Source: Ravibacter sp964559125
Lineage (GTDB): Bacteria; Bacteroidota; Bacteroidia; Cytophagales; Spirosomataceae
NCBI GenBank assembly: GCA_964559125.1
Contig: CAZLGW010000001.1
Span: 186,001-250,000, forward strand
DNA length: 64,000 nucleotides
Reading direction: 5' to 3'
Position 1 is the stretch's first letter, and each line of letters opens with the position of its first letter. Below are positions 1-8,147 of this stretch, piece by piece. Position numbers and translations under genes: made by a program. The notes beneath the pieces are model-generated. The model did no database searches. It saw nothing but the letters and a program-made list of their open reading frames with translations, and was not told the origin of the DNA.

Positions 1-180
1 GTGGAAAAGGGAGTTATGCTCAGCATCAATCCCGATGCGCACGAAACGGCAGGCTACCTCGATATGCACTATGGCGTGAAAACAGCCAGGAAGGGAGGGC
101 TGACCAGGAAGAGTACCTTTAATGCGCTGACCGCTGAAGAGGTAGGACGGTGGTTTGCAGAAAAACGGGCGAGAGGATGA
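1..180 (+). CDS. polX: DNA polymerase/3'-5' exonuclease PolX, C-terminal end (partial)
   Basis: The first 59 codons are open from the left edge and end at TGA 178-180. The peptide has the signature of the C-terminal PHP domain of bacterial PolX: SINPDAHETAGYLDMHYGV followed by ARKGGLTRKSTFNAL. In PolX the PHP domain supplies the metal-dependent exonuclease and the NPDAH motif is part of its metal site. The polymerase beta-like core lies outside the window. Family assignment is good; activity cannot be judged from this fragment. Confidence 0.85.
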   Translation: MEKGVMLSINPDAHETAGYLDMHYGVKTARKGGLTRKSTFNALTAEEVGRWFAEKRARG

Positions 181-181
181 G

Positions 182-215
182 TTTGGGTTATAAACCTAAA
201 TAACCATTACCTTTG
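182..215 (+). promoter_or_regulatory. Bacteroidota-type promoter for the pseudouridine synthase gene
   Basis: TTTG at 182-185 and TACCTTTG at 208-215 match the Bacteroidota -33 (TTTG) and -7 (TAnnTTTG) elements, 22 nt apart. Transcription would start near 220, leaving a leader of about 60 nt before the ATG at 281. This is motif evidence only. Confidence 0.5.
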
Positions 216-280
216 TAACGGTTTGGGAGAAGGGGACGGAGAGAACTCCTCCTATTTTGAATATTTAAGTTTGAGAATAA

Positions 281-1015
281 ATGCGCAGGGAAAAACCGTA
301 TCAGGTAGTTTACGAAGATAATCATTTACTGATAGTCAATAAGAGTGCGGGGGTACTGGTACAGGGAGACAGCACGGGCGACAAAAGCCTGGTGGAGTTG
401 CTTAAAGCCTATATAAAAGTAAAATATAACAAGCCGGGTGAGGTTTTCCTAAACCCGGTACACCGGCTCGACCGTCCGGTAAGCGGGCTGGTGGTGTTTG
501 CCAGGACGAGCAAAGCCCTGGAAAGGATGACGGCCCTGTTTCGCAAAAGGGAAATCCAGAAGACCTACTGGGCCGTAGTAGGCAGAAAACCGGATGAGAA
601 AGAGGGAAAGCTGGTACACTGGCTGGTGAAAGACGAACAAAGAAACCGGGTGACGGCCTACGATAGCCAGGTACCCGATAGTCAGAAAGCTGAGCTCAGC
701 TATCGCTGGATTGGAGAAATAAATAAATTCCATCTCCTGGAAGTCTCACCGGTTACGGGGCGCCCCCACCAGATCAGGGTCCAACTGGCAAGTATGGGCT
801 GCCCCATACGAGGCGATGTAAAGTATGGTTATAGTAAATTCAATCCGGGTAACAATATTAACCTACACGCCCGGCGGCTGTTTTTTGAGCATCCTGTTAA
901 AAAAGAACCCTTGCTTTGCCGTGCGGGCCTGCCTGCCGATCCATTCTGGGAAGAATTCCTTATGCTGGATAAAGAGGAGATCAAGCTCGAGCATATGAAG
1001 TGGCTGCATGAGTAG
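281..1015 (+). CDS. RluA-family pseudouridine synthase
   Basis: A 244-residue RNA pseudouridine synthase that would isomerise uridine to pseudouridine in rRNA or tRNA in the cytoplasm. The catalytic motif HRLDRPVSGLVVFA is at residues 61-74, with Asp64 the expected nucleophile. Later family blocks are the KTYWAVV strand and the GRPHQIRVQLASMGCPI segment. There is no N-terminal S4 domain, so it is the short single-domain form, and the exact target RNA cannot be told. It faces the minus-strand gene behind it, with 28 bp between the two stops. Confidence 0.9.
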   Translation: MRREKPYQVVYEDNHLLIVNKSAGVLVQGDSTGDKSLVELLKAYIKVKYNKPGEVFLNPVHRLDRPVSGLVVFARTSKALERMTALFRKREIQKTYWAVVGRKPDEKEGKLVHWLVKDEQRNRVTAYDSQVPDSQKAELSYRWIGEINKFHLLEVSPVTGRPHQIRVQLASMGCPIRGDVKYGYSKFNPGNNINLHARRLFFEHPVKKEPLLCRAGLPADPFWEEFLMLDKEEIKLEHMKWLHE

Positions 1016-1043
1016 GGGAGGGTTTCCTTCCGGCTCAAAGGAC

Positions 1044-3890
1044 CTACTCCAGCGCCGCCCTGATAAGCTCCAGCTCCGCATGATGCTTGTGTCCCTGGGC
1101 AGTTAAGGTTGCCTTGAGATCCTGTAGCGCTTTTTTCGATGATTCATTTTTTATCGCGCCCAGCCTTCTGATAACAAAAGGTAATATATTGACCGGAGCA
1201 GCTTTCAGCGCCAGTTGAGCGGCTCTTTCCGGGTTTAAGGCAACAGCGGGCTCCAGAGCGTACCAAAGCATGAGCGGCTGGTTATGGTCTGTTGCATCTT
1301 CTTTTACCGGCAATAGGTTTTCGAGCATTTGCCAGCGGGATCCGGCCGGCAATCGCTGCAGAGCAGAAGCCAGGTATAACCTTACAACCGGGGCAGTCTC
1401 ATTTTTCGAAAGCCTATTCAGGGATTTCAGTAAGGCTTCCGAGCTGCTGAAAAGCTCCATAGCCAACTGTACCGACCAACTCCTTACATATGGATCTTCA
1501 TGAGTGAGTAGTTTGAGATAATCTCTTTCCTTCAGGCTCTCCGTGGCATGGAGCGTCCATAAAGCCCTCAGTTTCCGGGTGACGTCCGGGTTTGCCTTAA
1601 GGATCTTTTTCAGGGCCTTTACGTCTTTCCGGGTTACGCCTCTTTCCTGCAGGATCAGCTTCGACTGCCTTACATACCATTCATTCGGGTTCAACAGGTT
1701 GCTGATCAGTTGGCTGTTGCTGGCCGCATATAGATTTACCTTTCTCCACTGATCGTTCCGGTGCGTGATCCTGAAGATCCGGCCCAGTGTTTTATCGTGT
1801 ACATCGGGGTTAGGACTGTGGCATTGATTTTTGTCGTACCAGTCGATCGCATAAACCGATCCGCCTGCATCGTACCTCATGTTCAGCCATTGGGACCAGC
1901 TGTCGTTCATTTCGATAAAATCCGGCCTGTGACGCCCTACATACCCTGTTCCAGCCCTTTCGGGATAATCTACGTTAAGCCTTGCCCCGTTAATATTATT
2001 GACGAAAAGCTGGTTCCGGTAGGATTCCGGCCAGGAGCCCCCGAGGTATACCATAGCGCCCGAATGGGCGTGGCCGCCACCTTTTGCAGCCGAACGGAAA
2101 TTGCCGGCATGCGGCCCCCTGTCGCCTACCCAGTGCACGTGATCTGCAATAGTCCTGATGTCGTCGTAGGTATATTCGTTAAAATGCCTGCCGGCCTGTC
2201 GCTGGTAACGCGCTCCCTGGATGACATGATAGAGATGAGGGATCACGCATGCGGTGATGAATGCGTGGCCGTAGTCATTGAAGTCGATCCCCCAGGGATT
2301 GCTGGTGCCTTCTGAAAATATTTCGAAAGTATGTTCGGTAGGATGGTATCTCCACACACAGGCATTCAGCGGGATACGTTTTTCATCGGGTGTGCCGGGC
2401 TTACCTACTTTCGAACGGGTAAATACGCCATGCACGCCATACAGCCACCCGTCAGGTCCCCAGCGCAGGTTATTCAGCGTTTCGTGTGTGTCCTGGTACC
2501 CCCAGCCGTCGAGCAAGACCCGGGCAGGGCCTGCCGGCTTGTCTTTTTCGAAGTCGACCGGTATAAAGAGCAGTTGGGGAGCGGCGCCGACCCATAGTCC
2601 GCCCATACCCAGCTCAATTCCGCTAACCAGGTTCAAACCCTCCATAAACACCTTCCGGCTGTCGAGGCTTCCATCGCCGTCGGTATCTTCGAAGATCAGT
2701 ATACGATCTTTTCCTTCACCGTCTTTTGCCTTTACAGGGTAAGTATGCCCTTCTGCTACCCAAAGTCGGTTGCGGGCATCGATCGTAAAGCTGATAGGTC
2801 TCACGATTTCGGGTTCGGCCGCGGCCAGCGTGACTTTAAAGCCATCCGGGACCGTCATGTTGGCGGCAGCCTCCTTCCCTGACAAGCCTGCATATTTAAT
2901 AACATCCAGGGGAGGGAGGGTAATAATATCCTCTTTTTTGAGCTCGTTTTCAAAGGCCGGCCTGGTTGTATGAAAAAGGAAGTCGTCGAAGTTGATATGG
3001 GCCGTTTTATCATCCTTGATATAGGGAATAGTCGAAATACCTGTTTCGTTGTCGACTATCCTGATGCCTATCTCTTTACCGAGCCGGTTACTCAGGTCAA
3101 CCACAACAGGTTGCAACGGGAATCTCCCCGAGCCGGTGATACTGAAAAAAGGTTGAGTCGCAGATACTTCGATCAGTTCTACGCGGGTGTCCTCGAGCGC
3201 CCCGCCCGACACCCGGAAGGAGGCGAAAGGATGCGTGACCCTGAAAGGTACCGAAATCAGCGACCCGGTATTTTTGTAGTTTTTCGTGCCTCCCGTGGTA
3301 AGTGTAAAGTTTCCTCCTATGCTTATCGAAATATCTTTTTCATCGAATGCAGCGGATTCCACCTGGATAAGGGAAGGCTGGAAGCCGCTGTTTTCCACAG
3401 TCCAGTCTGTAAGATCTCCGGTTTCGAAATTAAGGTTAAGCCTTCGGCCGTCTTTTTGAGGTACCTCGCCCGTGATTTCTCCTGCAGCCTCCAGGGAGCC
3501 TTCCACGATGACGAACTTACCGACCATACCGGCGATCCGGTGCCCCGGTATGGTACAATAGTAGACGTCGTCGGTTTCAGCCCGGAACTCGATGGAGGTA
3601 GAATCTCCTTTCTCCAGCACCGTTTTACTCTGCATCCCCAGCTTTTCAAGGGCGATGTCGTGCGGCATAAGCTCGCCGTTTACGATCGTGATCCTGACCC
3701 TGTCGCCTTTATTCGCTTTTAAAACGGGATTTCTTGTGCCGTCTTTCCTGAAGTAGCCTAGCATTGTGCTTTCCAATACATAATTCCGTGTTACGCCGGA
3801 TGAATCCGCGTCTGCAGCGAAAATGGCGATCGACGGGGATATCAACAGGAACAGGATAAGACATAGCGTGCCTGAAATACGGTAGTGCAT
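1044..3890 (-). CDS. Cupredoxin / PQQ-type beta-propeller / HEAT-repeat membrane-bound dehydrogenase-like protein
   Basis: I place the start at 3890, where MHYRISGTLCLILFLLISPSIAIFAAD is a good signal peptide; the frame stays open to 3995. Three parts are visible. A plastocyanin-like domain (about residues 30-135) has the copper ligands His in MPHDIAL, Cys and His in YYCTIPGH, and Met in AGM. A linker follows (LNLNFETGDLTDW). Then comes a propeller of the PVC-type membrane-bound dehydrogenase family, beginning MTVPDGFKVTLAAAEPEIVRP, and an alpha-helical HEAT-like C-terminus. Relatives often end in a cytochrome c domain, but no CxxCH occurs here, so electrons would have to pass through copper. 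It is probably periplasmic and co-transcribed with the two upstream genes. The substrate is unknown. Confidence 0.75.
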   Translation of the reverse strand: MHYRISGTLCLILFLLISPSIAIFAADADSSGVTRNYVLESTMLGYFRKDGTRNPVLKANKGDRVRITIVNGELMPHDIALEKLGMQSKTVLEKGDSTSIEFRAETDDVYYCTIPGHRIAGMVGKFVIVEGSLEAAGEITGEVPQKDGRRLNLNFETGDLTDWTVENSGFQPSLIQVESAAFDEKDISISIGGNFTLTTGGTKNYKNTGSLISVPFRVTHPFASFRVSGGALEDTRVELIEVSATQPFFSITGSGRFPLQPVVVDLSNRLGKEIGIRIVDNETGISTIPYIKDDKTAHINFDDFLFHTTRPAFENELKKEDIITLPPLDVIKYAGLSGKEAAANMTVPDGFKVTLAAAEPEIVRPISFTIDARNRLWVAEGHTYPVKAKDGEGKDRILIFEDTDGDGSLDSRKVFMEGLNLVSGIELGMGGLWVGAAPQLLFIPVDFEKDKPAGPARVLLDGWGYQDTHETLNNLRWGPDGWLYGVHGVFTRSKVGKPGTPDEKRIPLNACVWRYHPTEHTFEIFSEGTSNPWGIDFNDYGHAFITACVIPHLYHVIQGARYQRQAGRHFNEYTYDDIRTIADHVHWVGDRGPHAGNFRSAAKGGGHAHSGAMVYLGGSWPESYRNQLFVNNINGARLNVDYPERAGTGYVGRHRPDFIEMNDSWSQWLNMRYDAGGSVYAIDWYDKNQCHSPNPDVHDKTLGRIFRITHRNDQWRKVNLYAASNSQLISNLLNPNEWYVRQSKLILQERGVTRKDVKALKKILKANPDVTRKLRALWTLHATESLKERDYLKLLTHEDPYVRSWSVQLAMELFSSSEALLKSLNRLSKNETAPVVRLYLASALQRLPAGSRWQMLENLLPVKEDATDHNQPLMLWYALEPAVALNPERAAQLALKAAPVNILPFVIRRLGAIKNESSKKALQDLKATLTAQGHKHHAELELIRAALE

Positions 3891-3996
3891 CTGAATAAAA
3901 GCCAAAAAATACAGCAATGAGGAGCGGCCGGTTTTTCGGGAAGCCGGTCGGATAATAAAGGCAGAAGGGTGTTGAAATCTAATCTGCGGGAGCACC

Positions 3997-5226
3997 TTAT
4001 TCCAGAAAAAATATCAGCCCGGCAACAGCGGCTTCTGCAAACTCCCGGTCATTGATATGGAAAGGGAGCGTAGTAACCTGTATTTTACCCGTAAGCTTCT
4101 CCTGGATAGTATCGAATAGTTTTTTGTCCGATCGTTCATTATGGAAGCTGCTGCCCTCCCGGTCGATCTCTGAAATGCCTTTCAGCGGGAGTAGCACCGA
4201 AACCGGGCCTGTGCTTTGTAAAAGTTTGTCCGACAGCCGGTTGCCAAGCTCCATGTTTTCGGTAAAATTGGTACGCATAAGGGTGACATCCGGCGACCAG
4301 TTGTAAAATACACGGTCCTGGTAGCGGCCGGGGACCGTATCAGGTGCCCCGAAGTTGACCATATCAAGGCACCCGGGAACCACTACCTGGGGGATACCTG
4401 TTGCGGCAGCTGCAGTAAGCCTGTCCGGACCGGCGCTGCAGACCCCTCCGCAAAGGTCGTCGGCCAACTCAGTGGTGGTGATATCCAGCACTGCGTCAAA
4501 ATACCCGCCGCGCATCAGCTCTTCCATAGCCATGCCACCGCTTCCGTTGGCATGAAAGGGGTAAACCTCATAGCCTTTTTCGTTGAGAAGACGGGTGCAT
4601 GTATCGACGCATTTCGTTGTGTTTCCGAACATGCTGATAGCGATCCGCTTTTTGTTTTTTTCCTGTGCTGCCACTTTTCCCGCCATTGCGTCGACAGCCA
4701 GCGCCGTCTGTTTTACAATGGTTGATATAATGCCGTTTACTCCGGCAACATCGACGATCGAGGGTACAAGCATAATATCCCTGATGCCGACAAGATGGGT
4801 TACATCTTTGGTTGCGAGAGTAGAAATACAGACTTTGGGAATTCCGAAGGGAACCCCTTCCATCGCTTTAAGGACGATATACGAGCCTCCGCCGCCTCCC
4901 ATCCCTACGATTCCGCCGATATCGGTGTGACCTGATGTGAGATCGCGCAAAAGAATACCGGCTCCCCCGGCCATCAGTCCTATAGCATCATTCCGGTTCT
5001 GCCTGGCTGCTATTTCTGCCAGGTTGCACCCGGCAAGCGACATTACCTCCCGGTTTTCATAGTCGACCGGGAAGAGGCTGGTCGTGCCCAGGATACCCGT
5101 ATTAACGGTGATAACTCTCCTTCCCAGGCTGTGAAGCTCTTTGTACAGGACGGCAAAAATTTCAGCTTTGGTGTCAAAACAACCGATCATGATAATGGCG
5201 GCTGCTTTTTCGGGGGGGACGTGCAT
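3997..5226 (-). CDS. Tm-1-like ATP-binding domain protein (UPF0261)
   Basis: A 409-residue cytoplasmic protein of the UPF0261/Tm-1-like family. It opens with IIMIGCFDTKAEIFAVLYKEL and has the glycine-rich GLMAGGAGILLRDL and GMGGGGGSYIV segments, then a C-terminal TIM-barrel-like half (PFHANGSGGMAMEEL, EFAEAAVAGL). The plant homologue Tm-1 binds a viral replication protein; bacterial members have no settled function. The ATG is at 5226. It sits between the DUF1080 gene, 42 bp upstream, and the cupredoxin-propeller gene downstream, which suggests a sugar-related catabolic role. That role is inferred from context only. Confidence 0.85.
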   Translation of the reverse strand: MHVPPEKAAAIIMIGCFDTKAEIFAVLYKELHSLGRRVITVNTGILGTTSLFPVDYENREVMSLAGCNLAEIAARQNRNDAIGLMAGGAGILLRDLTSGHTDIGGIVGMGGGGGSYIVLKAMEGVPFGIPKVCISTLATKDVTHLVGIRDIMLVPSIVDVAGVNGIISTIVKQTALAVDAMAGKVAAQEKNKKRIAISMFGNTTKCVDTCTRLLNEKGYEVYPFHANGSGGMAMEELMRGGYFDAVLDITTTELADDLCGGVCSAGPDRLTAAAATGIPQVVVPGCLDMVNFGAPDTVPGRYQDRVFYNWSPDVTLMRTNFTENMELGNRLSDKLLQSTGPVSVLLPLKGISEIDREGSSFHNERSDKKLFDTIQEKLTGKIQVTTLPFHINDREFAEAAVAGLIFFLE

Positions 5227-5268
5227 GTATTTTCTGATCAGTAAAGATGGAACGGTGTGGTTCGGGAA

Positions 5269-5898
5269 TTAGTCTGGAAATTCTTCAATTTCAATGTTTT
5301 TCAGGAAGATCTGCGCATTCCCGCCGCTGTGAATCTGTATGCCGATAATACCTTTCTGAGAGATACTATTGTCTTTTTCCAGGTAATCGGCTGTTTTAAT
5401 CCCGTTGATATACAACTCGTGACGGTTGCCTGTGCACCTGATGATGTAGGAGTTCCAGCCGTTGGGGTTGAGGAGCTCTTTCAGGGCTCCGAGTTTGCCC
5501 GATACCAGTTTTCCCCTGCGGTGCTCGTCGTAAATGTCGCCCCAGTAACCGTCGCCGATATCTGCCTGGTAGCCTGTCATATCTCTGTCCTTCAGCTCCG
5601 ACCTGTATTGGATACCGCTGTTGATCATACCGGTCGAGGGATCGCCGGTCAGCTTGAAAAGACATCTGAACTCAAAATTTTTATAAGTTTTTTCCGTGAT
5701 CAGATAGCTGTTCACAGGAACTTTCCCGACAGCATCACCGCCCGTAATGAGATTATTTTCTACCTTCCAGAGATGAGCGTAGGCAGGGTCGGAAACTTTC
5801 CATTCACTGAGCGTCTGGCCATCAAAAAGAGAAACACTCTGAGCGCGGCAAAGCGTTGCAAAAGCAACCAAAAACACAAGGATTGTTGTTTTTCTCAT
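5269..5898 (-). CDS. Secreted DUF1080 (3-keto-disaccharide hydrolase-like) protein
   Basis: The start at 5898 gives a 209-residue protein with signal peptide MRKTTILVFLVAFATLCRAQ. The rest is one DUF1080 jelly-roll domain, with SLFDGQTLSEWKVSDPAYAHLW near the start, SGIQYRSEL and GYQADIGDGYWGDIYDEHRRG in the middle, and GIIGIQIHSGG at the end. Members occur with keto-sugar metabolism and some hydrolyse 3-keto-glycosides. It is the first gene of the minus-strand trio and would act in the periplasm or at the cell surface. Confidence 0.85.
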   Translation of the reverse strand: MRKTTILVFLVAFATLCRAQSVSLFDGQTLSEWKVSDPAYAHLWKVENNLITGGDAVGKVPVNSYLITEKTYKNFEFRCLFKLTGDPSTGMINSGIQYRSELKDRDMTGYQADIGDGYWGDIYDEHRRGKLVSGKLGALKELLNPNGWNSYIIRCTGNRHELYINGIKTADYLEKDNSISQKGIIGIQIHSGGNAQIFLKNIEIEEFPD

Positions 5899-5957
5899 GA
5901 TGTCTGCCGGATTTTTAAAAGGATCTGATCTTTTTGAGATGATTGTATACGACTTTC

Positions 5958-5965
5958 CAAATATA
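5958..5965 (-). promoter_or_regulatory. Possible -7 element for the DUF1080 operon
   Basis: On the minus strand 5965-5958 reads TATATTTG, a perfect TAnnTTTG. It would give a leader of roughly 55 nt before the start at 5898. No convincing TTTG element lies at the right distance upstream. Confidence 0.35.
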
Positions 5966-6098
5966 GGCGAAAAAGACAAAGGAGTAAGCTTCAGACTCTA
6001 CTAAACTGCGGGTACTCCTGCCGGTGGCAGACCGGTTACGAAGTTTATCTGGCCTGTATATGCGCAGGAACGGTTGTGCGCGTCAAAAACAAAAGTCC

Positions 6099-6132
6099 TT
6101 TGCAAGGAAATAAACAAATTTACGTATTTTTG
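6099..6132 (+). promoter_or_regulatory. Bacteroidota-type promoter for the lipid/polyene operon
   Basis: TTTG at 6099-6102 and TATTTTTG at 6125-6132, 22 nt apart, match the -33/-7 consensus. They place transcription about 25 nt upstream of the ACP start at 6160. The rest of the stretch 5899-6159 shows no gene. Confidence 0.5.
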
Positions 6133-6159
6133 GATGCAAATAATTTGCCGCTATTGAAT

Positions 6160-6426
6160 ATGAGCATTGAGGAAATAATTGCTACTACCAAAGATTTTTT
6201 GTCTGAGGAGTTTGAGGTAGATAAGGAATTGATTCAACCCGGGAGTGACCTGAAAGCCACTTTGGACCTGGATAGCCTGGATTATGTGGATCTGGTAGTT
6301 TTAATCGAGGAAAACTTCAACGTTAAGGTCACCGGTGAGGATTTTAAGTCTATTGTGACTTTCAACGATTTCTATCAATTTGTGGCATCCAGACTCGCAC
6401 CGCTAGCCGTAGATCCTACGCTGTAA
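6160..6426 (+). CDS. Acyl carrier protein (first of two)
   Basis: The start at 6160 (MSIEEIIATTKDFLSEEF) gives 88 residues, the usual ACP length. The phosphopantetheine site is LDLDSLDYVDL with Ser39. The helix II sequence VVLIEENFNVKVTGEDF is typical of ACPs in aryl polyene and flexirubin clusters. A further 28 upstream codons are open but would place translation upstream of the proposed promoter. It is the first gene of a 9-kb operon and would carry the growing acyl chain for the ketosynthases encoded downstream. Confidence 0.9.
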   Translation: MSIEEIIATTKDFLSEEFEVDKELIQPGSDLKATLDLDSLDYVDLVVLIEENFNVKVTGEDFKSIVTFNDFYQFVASRLAPLAVDPTL

Positions 6427-6430
6427 GGGA

Positions 6431-7312
6431 ATGAGTAAATGGGATGGCAAAACCAGAGGGACGCTCCTCGGATACAGGATTCTGCTGTTTTGCGTGCGTT
6501 ATGCCCCCATTCGTTTTGTTTACCTGCTGATCCGCTTTATATCCTTTTATTTCTTTTTGTTTGCAGGCGATGCCAGGAGAGCTTTAAACCAGTTCTACAG
6601 GCGGGGACTTGGGATGGCAGGCTTGGGTGTTCCGCGCCTGATCTACAGGAACTTTTACCGTTTCGCACAGACTCTGATAGACCGGATGGCTTTCCTGGTA
6701 GGAAAGCAGGACCGGTTTACTTTATCTTTTGAACATGAGGATTACCTGATCGCTATGCGCGAGCAGGGACGCGGCGGGATCCTGCTGAGCGCCCACCTGG
6801 GAAACTGGGAGACAGCCGGGAATTTACTGAAAGGGCGTGTCACGCCTACCATCAATGTGGTAATGCTCGATTCGGAAGTAGAGGAGATCAAGGATTATCT
6901 CAATGAAAAGACCGGCGGACCGCGATTCCGGATCATTGCGATAAAAGACGACTTGTCGCATGTTGTCAAGATCAACAGCGCCCTGAAGAATAATGAATTT
7001 GTAGCTATTCATGCCGACCGGTTTATCGAGGGAACCAAAAGTATCGAACTGCCATTTTTTGGAAAGAAGGCCTCTTTTCCCCTGGGGCCTTTCCTGATCG
7101 CCTCTAAATTCAATTCTCCTGTTACTTTTGTATTCGGAGTAAAAAAAAGCAATTTTGTATACCATCTCAGCGCAACTCTGCCCATCGACGAGCCTATGTC
7201 TGCGGCAGAAGTGGCCGCTGCATTTGTAAAGGAGCTTGAAAAGCGGGTAAGGCAGACTCCTGAGCAATGGTTTAATTATTTCCCGTATTTTAGCGATGAG
7301 ATCAAAGCCTGA
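6431..7312 (+). CDS. Lysophospholipid acyltransferase-like protein (LpxL/HtrB family)
   Basis: A 293-residue LPLAT-superfamily protein. A hydrophobic N-terminal stretch (LLIRFISFYFFLFAG) would anchor it to the inner membrane. The catalytic HxxxxE box is visible as LLSAHLGNWETAGNL, and a second acceptor-binding block reads VAIHADRFIEGTKSIELPFFGKKASFPLGPF. In aryl polyene clusters such proteins move the finished acyl chain onto a lipid acceptor, and the same role is inferred here. It starts 4 bp after the ACP stop and overlaps the next gene by 17 bp. Confidence 0.85.
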   Translation: MSKWDGKTRGTLLGYRILLFCVRYAPIRFVYLLIRFISFYFFLFAGDARRALNQFYRRGLGMAGLGVPRLIYRNFYRFAQTLIDRMAFLVGKQDRFTLSFEHEDYLIAMREQGRGGILLSAHLGNWETAGNLLKGRVTPTINVVMLDSEVEEIKDYLNEKTGGPRFRIIAIKDDLSHVVKINSALKNNEFVAIHADRFIEGTKSIELPFFGKKASFPLGPFLIASKFNSPVTFVFGVKKSNFVYHLSATLPIDEPMSAAEVAAAFVKELEKRVRQTPEQWFNYFPYFSDEIKA

Positions 7313-7709
7313 CGATATACTGTCCCTGATCCCGCACAGGGAACCGTTTGTGCAGGTAGGAGAGCTGGTAAGCGCGTCGGAGTCGGAGTTTGTAACCAGG
7401 CTGACTATCCAGCCGGGAAATATGCTGGTGAAAAACGGGCTTTTTATGGAATCCGGGCTTATCGAAAATATAGCTCAAAGCGCCGCGCTGGGCTTCGGAT
7501 ACCTGGGGAGAAAGAGAGGGGAAGAACCTAAAGTGGGTTATATCGGCGCCATATCTAGGGTGGAAGTAAGCGCGCTGCCGGCTGCAGGCGATACGATCAC
7601 TACGCACGTAAAGGTTCTTCACCGCCTGGACCCGGTTGTGATGGTACATGGAATTTGCTATTGCGGTGAAGAAAAACTTCTGGAAGGAGAAATTAAGTTG
7701 GTGATCTGA
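7296..7709 (+). CDS. Hotdog-fold 3-hydroxyacyl-ACP dehydratase-like protein (ApeP-like)
   Basis: A 137-residue single hotdog domain. It begins DDILSLIPHREPFVQVGELV, the IPHRxPF signature of the FabZ/ApeP group, and continues LIENIAQSAALGFGYL along the central helix. It lacks the HFPGxP loop that is present in the second dehydratase of this operon (13664-14026). In aryl polyene systems two unlike dehydratases form a heterodimer, so pairing of the two products is a reasonable inference. It overlaps the acyltransferase by 17 bp and abuts the thioesterase gene. Confidence 0.8.
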   Translation: MRSKPDDILSLIPHREPFVQVGELVSASESEFVTRLTIQPGNMLVKNGLFMESGLIENIAQSAALGFGYLGRKRGEEPKVGYIGAISRVEVSALPAAGDTITTHVKVLHRLDPVVMVHGICYCGEEKLLEGEIKLVI

Positions 7710-8147
7710 ATGATGACTGAAGTAACGAAGAAAATGGTTTCCGAGATAGAGATCGATATCCGTTTCAGTGAGACGGATGCTATGGGAGTGGTATGGCATG
7801 GAAACTATCTTAAATATTTCGAAGACGGAAGGGAGCAGTTCGGGAGAGATTTCGACATTCCCTACCTGAAGGTGGCCGGTCATGGTTTTTTTATCCCGAT
7901 CGTGCATTCTGCGCTCGACTTCAAGTCTTCTGTCTTTTACGGACAAAAAATAAGAGTGCTTACCGAATACGTGCCCGTGCGCACGGCAAAGATTGTTTTT
8001 AACTACAAAGTGATAAACCTGGAAACCAATGAGGTGGCTGCCACAGGCACCACTACCCAGGTTTTTATATCCCAGAAGACCCGCGAGCTGGAATTACTGG
8101 CTCCTCCTTTTTACCAGGCGTGGAAAGAGGCGCATCAGCTATATTGA
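7710..8147 (+). CDS. Acyl-CoA/ACP thioesterase (4-hydroxybenzoyl-CoA thioesterase family)
   Basis: A 145-residue hotdog thioesterase. The active-site segment is RFSETDAMGVVWHGNYLKYFEDGR, with the Asp of ETDAMG as the expected catalytic residue, as in YbgC-type enzymes. It would release or proofread acyl chains, matching ApeK in aryl polyene clusters. Its ATG directly follows the stop of the previous gene, and its own stop overlaps the next start (TGATG at 8145-8149), so translation is probably coupled. Confidence 0.85.
   Translation: MMTEVTKKMVSEIEIDIRFSETDAMGVVWHGNYLKYFEDGREQFGRDFDIPYLKVAGHGFFIPIVHSALDFKSSVFYGQKIRVLTEYVPVRTAKIVFNYKVINLETNEVAATGTTTQVFISQKTRELELLAPPFYQAWKEAHQLY

Noticed and set aside
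2970..3722. Plus-strand frame of 250 codons opposite the cupredoxin-propeller gene
   Set aside because: It lies wholly inside a gene with clear domains on the other strand and shows no recognisable motif.
3891..3995. N-terminal extension of the cupredoxin-propeller protein
   Set aside because: The extra 35 codons are basic and precede a clear signal peptide starting at 3890; they do not look like a secreted N-terminus.
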